This document shows, piece by piece, positions 34,201-46,200 of a stretch of 64,000 nucleotides of DNA (its first letter is position 1; every line of letters starts with the position of its first letter). Position numbers and translations under genes: made by a program. Source of the DNA: Branchinecta lynchi (taxonomy: Eukaryota > Arthropoda > Branchiopoda > Anostraca > Branchinectidae). The DNA lies in NCBI GenBank assembly GCA_023053575.1, contig JAKZAP010000007.1, forward strand, positions 19,245,464 through 19,309,463, written 5' to 3'. The notes under the pieces were generated by a model. The model saw only the letters and a list, made by a program, of their open reading frames with translations, had not been told where the DNA came from and did not search any database.

Positions 34201-37200
34201 GGTTAACCAGTGATCCATGGAATGAATGACCATTTGTTGTCGGTCGTCCAAAGTCAACTTTTAGTGGACAATCTCAATAGATTGGATAAATTGAACGCTA
34301 TCAGTCAACTGAGAATAGCAAATAAAACGGCAAATTAATAACTTAAGTCAACTGGAAATGTGAATCAAACGCAGCTCTGGTGAGCAATAATAGGTTCCAT
34401 TGAGTGTTACTTGACCGCTTACTGTAGTTGTGTAGAGACAGCCCCAAAATAGTATTTTAAGCATGGAACGAACTAGTACCGGACCAGGCAGTCAGGTGAA
34501 CTGAATAGTGAGACAACAAAAGATCCAACAGGGTCTAGCAGGTCAGTTAAAAAAACACAGCTAATGAGTTTATCAAAGGACACCATGAGCAAGAAACTGA
34601 CTACGCCAATATCAGAGATACACATATCTGTGGAAAGTCCATGCTTAAATCTACCAAAACTGGTTGTAAAGTTAGAAAATCCCAAGAAAGAGAATCTGAG
34701 TCGACTGGATAAATTGAATGCTAACTGAGAATAGCAAATAAAACAGCAAAAAGATTATTTCAGTCAACTGGAAATGCAAATCAAACACAGCTCTGGTGAG
34801 CGATAAAATGTTCCATTGAGCGATACTGACCACTTACTGTTGCTTAACCGGTTATCCATGGAACGAATGACCATTTGTTGTCGGTCGTCCAAAGTCAACT
34901 TTTAGTGGACAATGTCAGTCGACTGGATAAATAGAACCTATCAGTCAGCTGAGAATAGGAGATTAAACTGCAAAATGACGATTTAAGTTAACTGGAAATG
35001 CAAATCAAATGCAGCTCTAGTGAGAGATAAAATGTTCCATTGAGCGATACTTGACCGCTTACTTTAATCGGTTATCCATGGAACAAATGACCGTTTGTTC
35101 TCTGTTGTCAAAAGTCACCTTTAGTCGACAATGTCAGTCGACTGGATAAATTGAACGCTATCAGTCAACTGAGAATAGCAAATGAAACAGCGAAATGATG
35201 ATTTCAGTCGTCTGGAAATGCGGATCGAACCCAGCTCTGGTGAGCGATGATAGGTACATTGAGCGTTACTTGACCGCTTACTGTAGCTTAACCGCTTAAC
35301 CATGGAACGAATGACCATTTATTCTCGGTACTCAAAAGTCAAATTTTAGTCCAAAATCTCAGGCGACTGGATAAATCGAACGCTATCAGTCAATGCAAAT
35401 CAAACGCAGCTCTGGTGAGCGATAATAGGTTCCATTGAGCGATACTTAACCTCTTACTGTAGTTGTGTATAGACAGCCTCAGAATAGTATTTTAAGCATG
35501 GAAAATGCATGGAAAAAGAATGGAACAAACTAATACCGTCAGTCAGGTGAACTGAACAGTGAGGCGACAAAACATTCAACAGTATCAAGCAGGGCAGTTA
35601 AAAAAAACAGCTAATGAGTTCACCATAGGAACCCAGCAACAAACTGACTGAGCCAGTATCAGAGATACATGGATTTGTGGAAAACTCATGCTTAAATCTA
35701 CCAAAACTGGTCGCAAAGTTAGAAAATTCCAAGAAATCGCATAGACAGCCTAGAAATTACATTTGTTTACCAAAACAGTTTTTTCAAAGCCACCCAATGT
35801 GACACTTGGTAATCCAGTAACAGTGAATCATATATCGTTTGAAAGCCCAGGCTTCACTTTACCTGTTGTAGTTGGCAGAGTAGCAGAATTCTATTCAACA
35901 ACACAGAAAAAAAAAAAAAAATTTGTTTGCTTTTTCAGAGCCCTATTCACTGAGAAGTACCAAGCCAATAGCAGAGATGAATACATGTATTGAAAGCCCA
36001 AGCTTCACTCTACCTGTAGTGCTGACACAAGCGCGTAATTCAAGGGACTGACAGAGAAAAACAAAGAAAACACTTTTTTACTTTAAAAAAATTGGAAATT
36101 AGATGAGACTGTTGGTCTGAATTTGAGACTGTTGGTCTCGTTTCCGAGACTGCTGGTTCCCGGCGCCATTTTTATGAGACTGGTGGTTGGAAACAGTGAG
36201 ACTGGTGTGTTCGATTTTCAAAACGGCCGTGAGACTGGTGGACCACATTCCCCACCCTGGAAGAAAACAACGTAGCCACTAGCGAGGCGGATGTTCTGGC
36301 CTGTTCACACGGGAAGGAAACAGCGTTGATTTTGTTTGAGTAGACGCTGGCGTCTGATTAGTCAGTATTAGTGATGCAAAAAATAAAAGCGAACTTCACG
36401 ATGGTCATTCATAATCGCTTTTGTTATACCATGACCATCAATATGAAGATTGAAATCCCTTGTGACATTCCTTTTTATGTCTCTGGGGAGAACCATGCAA
36501 TGCAAACCGGGATCTGAAGCACACTCACTGAAGTCCTGCTGAAGTCATGACCCATTGAGTTTCAACATCTGTAGTATTAACTTTGTCAGACGAGTGTAAA
36601 CTAAGAGTAACGTAATGAAGGGTTTCGAGGATTACTGAAATTACCGAAATGGTAGAATAGCATGGAACAGTCAAAATGTAGGTGAGTTTTCCGAAATGTA
36701 TAATTGCATACATTTCGATTTAGTGAGTTAGATTTCGATTCAGTAGTTAATCGAAAGACGAAAGTTCACCTCAACCTGGTCTATCTCGTTTGTCTTTTAG
36801 TTCACTACTTACACATAATTCGATGTCAACGGTGTATTTTCCCATCAAATAAAGTCTTTGGTTTTCGTACTGAGGCCTTGCCACATGGGTTCTAGTTTTT
36901 CTAGGACCCACATAGAAGTCCTAGTTTTTTTTTAATTTAATTCAAAATTGTTTCTGGTTAGTTTGTCAGAGTAAAAGCCCATTCCATCTGCGTAATATTT
37001 GTTCACTTTCACTGAGCCTATTAAACCTGAAACACGGCCTTTTTTTTTTTAAAGAATCTGCCTGTTTTCATCTGATATTCTCAGATGAAAGCAAATACCT
37101 GGAACGAAATTTATCTCTTTTTGTTCTGGATATTGGCACCACTTAATTGAATTGACCCCGAAAAGATACAATTTACGTTACCAAATATCTTACGTTTCCT

Positions 37201-40200
37201 ATATACGGCCTTTGGGTTTTTCAATACAGATATATATACAGTTTGTCGTACTTTTAACTAAATTTGACGCATTTGTAAAATCTGCTTTGCATCAAATGGC
37301 AGTTTCTGTATATTTTGATATATTCTTAATTGTTTCGGAGTTTTCTTGTTACCCCCCGAAAGCTTGTCTGAATCAACGAGCCGGCAACCGCTGTTTCAGC
37401 GCCCGCCCAGCCCAGTGTGAACAGGCTTATTACTGCTGCCTCCATTCGATTTTTCTTCCTCAGTGGTTTACTGCGTTACACCTTCTCTGTAGAGGTAACG
37501 ACTTTTGATGTCCCGGGTAAGATCCACCTCCGCTCGTTTGCGTCGGGAGTCGACTCGTCTCAGCTTGGTTGTGTGACAGAGATAGGGAGACAGCAGTTCT
37601 TGCTCTTATTTGTCGGAATTCTGGGGGGCCGAAAGCCAAGAAAAATAAGAGCAAGCGAAATACCAAGAACAAATAAGAGCAAGAACTGCTGTCTCCCTAT
37701 CTCTGTCACACAACCAAGCTGAGTCGAGTCGACTCCCGACGCAAACGAGCGGAGGTGGATCTTACCCGGGACATCAAAAGTCGTTACCTCTACAGAGAAG
37801 GTGTAACGCAGTAAACCACTGAGGAAGAAAAATCGAATGGAGGCAGCAGTGATAAGCCTGTTCACACTGGGCTGGGCGGGCGCTGAAACAGCGGTTGCCG
37901 GTTCATTGGTTCAGACAAGCTTTCGGGGGTTGACAAGAAAATTCCGAAGCAATTAAGAATATATCGAAATATATAGAAACTGCCATTTGATGCAAAGCAA
38001 ATTTTACAAATGCGTCAAATTTAGTTAAAAGTACGACAAACTGTATATATATCTGTATTGAAAAACCCAAAGGCCGTATACAGGTAAAGTAAGATATATG
38101 GTAACGTAAATTGTATCTTTTCGGGGTCAATTCAATTAAGTGGTGTCAATATCCAGAACAAGAAGAGATAAATTTCATTCCAGGTATTTGCTCTCATCTG
38201 AGAATATCAGATGAAAACAGTCAGATTCTTTAAAAAAAAAAGGCCGTGTTTCAGGTTTAATAGGCTCAGTGGAAATGAACAAATATTACGCAGATGGAAT
38301 AGGCTTCTACTCTGACAAACTAACCGAAACAATTTTGAATTAAATTTAAAAAAAAAACTAGGACTTCTATGTGGGTCCTAGACAAACTAGAACCCATGTG
38401 GGAAGGCCTAAGTAGGAAAACCAAAGACTTTATTTGATGGGAAAATACACTGTTGACATCGAATTATTTGTAAGTAGTGAACTAAAAGACAAACGAGATA
38501 AGATCGACCAGGTTGAGGTGAACTTTCGTCTTTCGATAAACTACTGAATCGAAATCTAACTCACTAAATCGAAATGTAGACAATTATCCATTTCGGAAAA
38601 AAAGAAGAAAAACACAAAATATACACTCACCTACTGGTATTATTTTGACAATTCCATGCTATTCTACCATTTCGGTAATTTCAGTAATCCTCTAAAGCCT
38701 TCATTACGTTACTCTTAGTTTACACTCGTCTGACAAAGTTAATACTACCGATGTTGAAACTGGGTCATGACTTCAGTGAGTGTGCTTCAAATCCCGGTTT
38801 GCATTGTATGGTTCTCCCCAGAGACATAAAAAGGAATGTCACAAAGGATTTCAATCTTCATATTGATGGTCATGGTATAACAAAAGCGATTATGAATGAC
38901 CATCGTCAAGTTCGCTTTTATTTTTCGCATCACTAATATTCATTAATCCGACGCCAGCGTCTAAATCAACGCTGTTTCATTCCCGTGTGAACAGGCCAGA
39001 ACATCCGCCTCGCTAGTGGCTACGTTGTTTTCTTCGTAATTGACTCAAGTGTGTAACGGCGGAAACACGGAGACCAACGAGTATACACGGGCGACCAAGA
39101 AATGGCTCCACCTCCGCTCATTGTTGTCGGAACATTTTTAGTCGGTGGATGGACGAGAGACCATTGTTCTTACTCGTTATTTGTTCTTGGTTGTACTTTG
39201 ACACAATCAGATTTCCACTGAAAATAAAGCTTGTCAACTGAAATAACATCCTACTGTCCCTTGCTTTCCAAAGACTAGTTTTTCAGCAATAATCACTGTC
39301 TTTGCTCTGGAATTATCTCAGAAGCCTTCACTTTCGGTTTGTTATTGTTTAATTTTTACTTCCGCGAACCCTGGGATCATTTTAGTAGATCTGTAGTAGG
39401 TTTTAATGACCGCTAGATGGCATGTGAATCGCCAAAAATGTGAATCGCCAAAAAAACTATATTGGCGGAAACTGAAGTGCTTGGGTCTCAACAGTAGTCA
39501 TTTAGGTCTACAGTAGGGTTTGTTGCTACTTTACTAAAATAAAAATTCCCTACTTCCATTAGCGAAAAAGTACAACAAAAGAAGAATAAGACCTACCTAT
39601 ACAAATATTCTGTTCGAAAAAGTTATAATAGTTAACATACCTCCATCTCGGTTCATATCGGTATAACAACGTCGACGGATATTTAAAAATATCAACCTCG
39701 CTGCGCTCGGCTGATATTTTTCATAACCTGCCTCGCCTTCGGCTCGGACAGATCATTTTCAATGGCCGTCTCGTTGTTATTTTCCGGTATCAACCTCGAT
39801 GTCTGAAGTTACCTTTAATAACAGATTTACACCCTTTGACAGAACACCAGGATCGGATGCGCGCGGACTGGTATTCCCTCAAGGACTTTTGACACAATCA
39901 TCAATTCGTAGAGAAAAGATGAGACCTGATGACGAAAGTGCAGAAAATTCAGCAGTTTGCTCTATGCTGCTGGCATTTCTCTTTGCTGATTATTAATTTA
40001 TATTTTTATCTTTTGCATTTTTCTATACCTGAGTGCGTTAAACGGATACGTCAGCTGAGTCCTGTTCTAGCGAAATTAAGGCAATTCTTGACAAGGTGTT
40101 GTTCAGACTTCAGCTCGTAAAACAAACTTGTGATAAATGAGTAAAGATTTTACTTCGTAGGAGTTGCCACGAGTTAAAACTGAAGCTGAGATTTCATTCT

Positions 40201-43200
40201 GGACATGGCTGCGTACGCAGCCATACATGATTCTAGGACGATTGGTCACAGGACCATTCGTCAGAGAGAACTGTCACACGGCAATCTGTCACAGGGACAG
40301 TTTGTCAGGTGACAATTTGTCACATGGACAGTTCGAAATAGGAAAATGCGTCACAGGACAGTTCGTCACTGGGACAATTCATCAATTACTAAACAATTGA
40401 CTATTATAATCAATCAATCAAATTCAATTCCGAATAGCTTAAAGCTAGAAGAGGTCTATAAAATATTCACGAAATACATACAAACGACAATAAATTAGCT
40501 AATACACTGGTAGTTTGGATCAAAGCAAAACTGGCACCCTTCACAAGAAGTAGTTTAAATTGATTTTTGAATCGTTGATTTTAATCACTGTCCCAATCTC
40601 AGATACTAAATCCTCAGTCTTTTGGTATACATTCTTGAGGGAAGTTAAAGTGTTATCAGTCAAACATAGAACTCAACAAGAGCTGAAAGCTCATATGGCA
40701 CTTTTAAGAAGAGTTAGCATGTTTGTCAGATACGGTTTGCAGTTGTCAAGGCTGCATCTCTCTCCCGATACTCATTTCATCAGAAAATCGGCTTGATCTA
40801 CTAAATCTGAAATGGTTATACCACTCACAGATAACTGTTTCGCCCACAACGATGATCGGATCGGGGGAGGGACTATTTTTAAGCAAATCTGATAGAGTCT
40901 CTAAAATACCTGCCAAGCTTCATGGTCATAGCACAGCCTGCCAAGTTTCATGGTCATAGCACATTTGGGAGTACCCCAGCTCGTGATGACCAGAATTGTG
41001 GAAAACCCTCTCAAACTCCCCCAACTGTGACATGATCCCGTCCTGTTTTGTCAGTATTGTCTCGTATCGTCTCTACGGCTTATAAGTAAGTAAGTAAGTA
41101 ATTTATTTGTAACCCGTCATTTCGAAAAAGCGGAGTAAATATAAGAAAATAAATAAAACACATAAAGACACGGAAAAAGACACTACTTTTCAATCTTCGG
41201 CCAGGAAGCATTGGAGAAGGTCAAGGTCGTGCGCTGGTTGGGCTGGGTTGTCAATGATTTTTGGTAGCGACGAAGAAACATCCAAAAGGGCAACACTTGC
41301 ATCTTGAATTTTGAACTTCTCCGTCAATGTATGGTTATGGCATAATTCGACAAGTGGAGCAGGTGCTTTGCATATTTAAAATAACATGATCTCATCTTTT
41401 TAATCTCCTTCTTTCGCAGAACATGAGTGACACCAGAACGAAACAGTATAGAAGGAGCGCAGAAGGTGCTGTACAATTTTCCCAAAGCTATACGATTATA
41501 GCGCACCCGGTTGGGGACGATGCGCCCAGACGGTACGGACTGATCTACAAACTTCTTGAACAACCGAAGAGCAAACTTTTGACAACGAAGATTTGAATGT
41601 TATGCCAAGCCATCGTAGAGAGTCTGTTGATTTGACGAAGAACGATCCAAGAGAGATAGAAGCTTTGGATGCATTCAAACCATTTGACGAAGGGTTGAAA
41701 TGCAGGTACTCACACTTTGAGAGATTAACTTCAAGACCGATTTTGAGAAGTTCCGACGACAGCTTGCAGACATTTTTGGTGAGTGGGGATCGGATTATGC
41801 TTGTTCATCATCAAGCATTTACGCTTGTTCTTTCCTCCCAGTCCCACCGCGATCTCTCGACTCTAAGCGTTTCACGAAAATTCTTGCACCCCCCTCCAGC
41901 TCCCCCCCCCCCTCCAGTTATCGGATTCGTTCCGGACTTGAAATTGATCATCTGAGACAATTGATCTTGACACTTGTCAAGTTTCATTCACGTCCGATCA
42001 CCCGTTCTAAAGTTATGTTATCCTAATATGTCTGCCAATTTTCATGGTCCTGGTACATCTGGAAGTACCCTAACTCGTGATCACCGCGGAAATCGAGGAA
42101 ACCCACTCCACTGCGACACAATCCGGTCCTAGTTTGTCAATAAAGTATCTAGGGTTAATGCTCGTTCTTCCCTTCAAGTTCCATCCCGATCCTTCGACCC
42201 TAAGCGTTTCACATGATTTCGCCCCCCCCCCCCGTTATCGGATTCGGGCCAGATTTGAAATTGGAAACCTGAGACACTTGTTCTTCACACTTGTCAAGTT
42301 TCATGCATGTCTGATTACCAGTTCCAAAGTTATGTATGTTTCTAGTTTCCGGATTCCCCATCCCTCCACTCCACCCGCGATGGCTGGATGGCGGAAGTGA
42401 TTATTTCCAAGTTAATCTGGTCGGTTCCCTCATATGCCTTCCAAGTTTCATTGTCCTAGCTTATGTGGAAGCGTTTCAGGAGATTTCCGGTGCCCCCCCT
42501 CCAGCCTCCCCCCCCCCCACAGGTATCGAATCTGGTCCGGATTTGAAACTGAATATCCGAAATACTTGTCCTTTACGCATATTCGATTACCCTTTCCAAA
42601 GTTTTGCATTTTAATAGTTTCCGGATTTCCCATCCCTCCACTCCCCGCACTATGATCGGATCTGGAAAGTGATTATTTCCAAGTTAATGGGGTCGGTTCC
42701 CTGGTATGCCTGCCAAGTTTCATTGTCTTAGCTTATGTGGAAGCGTCTGACGAGATTTGTTTAGTTTAAGTTTAGTTAGCATCTCTGTTTATTTTGCTCT
42801 GGTTAGCATTTAGCATTCGTTCAGACCACATGGTCTTACTTTAATCTTTAAACCGTACCTGTTCCCGCATTTGGCTCTAAATACAACCACGCCTGCGAAG
42901 TTTCATCGTCGAACTAGCAAAATCTGGACCGACCGACGGACGGCCAGAAATTGCGATCGCTAGAAGGCACTTGGCCGGAGGGCAAGTGCCATAAAAAGAC
43001 TGAGAGAGGTCGTGAAAAACCATGAAGCATGTAAAGCCTTTTCACATACAAAGCACCGAGAACGCGCTGGTGCAGCTCGTCCAAACATTTGGAAATTAGT
43101 ATCCTTTCTTCAAGCAGCAAACTCAAATAAACGTTAAGCTATCTGTTGTTGGATGCCCAAATCCACCCAAGAACAGGAAGTACGAAGTCTGTAGCCTGTA

Positions 43201-46200
43201 ACTGAAAACCGTTATAGGGATCGGTCTCGTCGAACTTGCGTACTCGAATACATGCGGGGAACTGCTCATAACTAAACAGTTTAATGTCTTATACAGCCGC
43301 CTTGTTTTCTTGTAAATGAGCATTTGATAATTTATGTTTTTAACGAAATCGAATCGAGATTCATTGTGACAAAACCTCCGTATGACAAATTGTCTATATG
43401 ATAAATTTTCCTTCTGACGAATTGTTCTCGTGGCAGAATGGAAACACTACTCTGAGCCGTACAGTCGAGTCACAGGTAGAATCTCCCGGAAACGCCGTTT
43501 CGTCTTTTTTTTTGTGGAAATTTAAAATCTGTGAAATATAAAAAAAAAATCCAAATAAAAATCTCGCTATACAGAACTCGGATTACGTCCTTCTCATTCT
43601 GCGCAAAACAGATCCCCTGTTTTATTTCTGTATGCTTGATAAGGTAGTTAATTTATTATTTAAACCTTATTTTGCTGCCAAATTTTGATTTCCTGTCGAA
43701 TTCGAGCCATACAATCTAAATCACATCGACAATGTTGTTTGTCAAATTCGAGGTACAAAGTGAGCCAAAAAGATATTACTGGTCACTAACAGACACGGTT
43801 TAAGGAATTGCAGAAACAACCATTAGCGTGTCTGATACCACCAAACGGTATGATCAAGTTTAAAGAAAACTCATACCTTCTGGCACCAGTGGAGGCCGAA
43901 TGTTATTAAATGGAAGAAGGCTCCATTCTTGTTCAAAAGGTGACTGAGCATCAGGAATGGTTGAAGGTCCAGTCCAGTCTTTGACCAAATGCGTCTTAGA
44001 GGGTGCTTCGGGTATTGCGCCACCTAGAGAACATAAAGAAACTAACGTTTACCAAATGTTGATTCACAACTAAGGTGATCATAGTGATATTTTCCTAATA
44101 ATTTGTGACCCTTTTGGATGGCAGCTTTCACAAGCTTTTTTCTTCCATTTTCTGTAACGTGCACTGGCATGCCAGTCATGCTCGATCCAATACTTTAAAT
44201 GATTAAATCCAGAACACACCAGTGAACTTCAGGAAGAACGAGAAACATCGGCCGACGATGACTCAAGTCCTGTGTCAACCACTCAACGGCGCTCGTTGGA
44301 GACAGCTGTGGTGACGCTCCCGGTTCTTCCGCTAGTTACATGGCGATTCAACATAGGTAAGAGTTAGGCATCAAGAGTATTACCGAAGAAACAAGGCTTC
44401 GCTGAACAAATCAATGACAACACATTGACTTGTTCCTACTAGATGGTTCTGCCTAAAAGAACACTAAAATGCGTTCTAGTTTGCAGAAAGAAGGGACGGC
44501 AAGGAAGCATAATTGCGTATCACACAACATTTAGAGCTTTTTAATCCGTCGGTTTTAAATGTTTTAACAGTCTTATGCCCCTGATAACGTAAAAGACGTA
44601 CAAAGTCTTGGCATCTGCGCTTAAAGGTTGGCTACTCTAATCATTAAATGTTTTAGCTTTGTTATGTGCAATTCTGTCTTTTTTCGGGATGCCAAAACGT
44701 TACTGACGTGATACCTATTACTTCTCAAAAAACGTCCATCCGTCTGTTCGGAAGATGAATTTCCACGGGATTGAGATATGTTGTTTGAACTTTATGTGAG
44801 GATTCTTTGGATTCAAGTACAGGCTCACGGATAGGCTCCATAGCCGTTTCGGGGTGTGGGAGGGGTTTGGCGTTAAGGGAAAAAAGACACGGCGAATCTT
44901 ACTTCCTTGTCAGATGATCAGTTCGACCGGAATCCGGCCAATACTTGAGGTTCGGTCCAAGGACAGAATATTTTTTCTGAAATCGATCAGACATTCCATG
45001 TATGTTCAAGATGTATGTTAAATCTACGTCTAACTTATTGCCGGACAAGTAGTTTGCTCGAAATCCGGCAAAAATCGGAAACTTGGTAAAAAAACTAAAA
45101 GTTCTTTCAGAGGCTGTTTAGAGGTTCGATAGAGGGGTAAAGAATCATGTTGAATCTGTTTCTTAACCTTATTTTCTTGTCGGATGGCTTGATCAGCAAA
45201 TCTGGAAAAAGTAAAAGATTTTTAGAATGTCATATCTGGACTTTTATTTTCTGATCGGACAATCCTTTCATTTTAACGAGAAAGTAGTAAGAATTTGGTT
45301 TTAAATTTTGATTTTTGTTTTGTTTTTTAACGAAAAGCATTCAAAGTTGTGTTTTCTGGGTTTCTAGGAAAATGAAATGGTATTTCAAATTTGTGTGTGT
45401 GTGGGATGATTTCAGGGTGTTCTATTATAAATGTGTGTTTTTTTTTTTAAATAATAGAGCACATTGAAATCATTTTGTTTTCTTTATGGGAAAATTTAAA
45501 CAGATTTTATGATTTAGTTGAAAGTTTTAAAGTTGGGAGGTTGGCGTGTGTTTTTTTTTATTGTAAGTGAATTCGAGACTTGTTTCTGTTTTTGATGTAG
45601 TTGTTTTTGCCACCACAGTAGACGTGCCCTATGGTAGAAGGGCACCTCTCGGCGTGGTTATGCTCTTATGTTTTGTTTTTGTGTGTCTGACTCGTTTTCA
45701 TGCTATAATAATCATTTTGAACGCTTTCCATTGTGTTGCGAGAGCAACACTTTGGTTTTGTCCTCGTTTTTTTTTTTTTTTTTCTAGCCCTCCGATTTCA
45801 TTGTATTCCTGGTAACTGGTAAGGGTCAAACAGGTGCGGTTTTTACGGAAAGTGTGGACCTTAGGCCGGATTGATGAATATGACATTATATTTTGGAAAG
45901 CTCCGTAGAACTAGGTTATTGCTTGTCCTCGAGCCAAAGCCTACGGTGTGCGAAGTGAAGTGGAGTTAATATATAGCCCATGTCAGAGAGTATTATCTGA
46001 AGTTGTGTAGCGAACCTTTCTTTCATCAAACCATGTTTCTGCTTTCGCGTGGAAAGCTCCGTTCTAGCACGCAAGCAGGCAGGCATCAGTTTCAAATTGA
46101 AGACGGTCTAACATCTATAAGTGTTAAATATATGCGGCAGTTACCCGGCCCCAGAGCCAACATATCTTCTTTGAGTGATAAATAGAATAAATAGATAAAT

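Larger units (their letters stand above)
30330..36259 (+). mobile_element. 5.93-kb TIR element, copy 1 (nested)
   Basis: The ends are CAGGGTGGGGAATGTGGTCC and its exact complement, flanked by 5-bp duplications GAAGA (30325-30329 and 36260-36264). The uninterrupted site is readable in the opposite arm of the host palindrome. Subterminal regions carry CAGTCTC repeats. The interior is two inverted arrays of a ~228-bp satellite around a central segment with its own direct duplication (32755-33120 and 33290-33680). No protein-coding frame over 100 codons, so it is non-autonomous. It matches 49604-55590 in reverse orientation. Confidence 0.9.
30170..39189. mobile_element. Palindromic foldback element (net 3.09 kb), interrupted by a nested TIR element
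   Basis: Left end CAAGAACAAATAACGAGTAA and right end TTACTCGTTATTTGTTCTTG are exact inverted repeats, flanked by 7-bp direct repeats GTTGTAC (30163-30169 and 39190-39196). Without the 5.93-kb insertion at 30330-36259, two arms of about 1.51 kb mirror each other around a ~57-bp spacer at 37613-37669. It lies within a family J unit whose uninterrupted text joins across it. No transposase is present. The paired open frames at 37152-37508 and 37903-38130 are mirror images and not genes. Long arms, CA/TG ends and a 7-bp duplication recall Galileo-like P-superfamily foldbacks; this placement is inference. Confidence 0.85.

Noticed and set aside
31090..35470. CRISPR-like direct repeats
   Set aside because: Units are ~228 bp, lack constant repeat and unique spacer structure, and the DNA is eukaryotic.
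37152..37508. 118-codon open frame
   Set aside because: It lies in one arm of the palindrome and its mirror occurs at 37903-38130; no domain, and both frames are by-products of the same repeat.
42914..43323. Two minus-strand open stretches as further exons
   Set aside because: No convincing donor, no domain, and several frames are open at once.
44190..44356. Possible plus-strand exon (frame through SPVSTTQRRSLETAVVTLPV)
   Set aside because: Donor CATAG|GTAAGAG is good but the acceptor is weak, no partner exon was found, and it opposes the minus-strand gene.
45567..45815. Hydrophobic 82-codon frame
   Set aside because: Ends in poly-T and overlaps a repeat duplicated at 46215.
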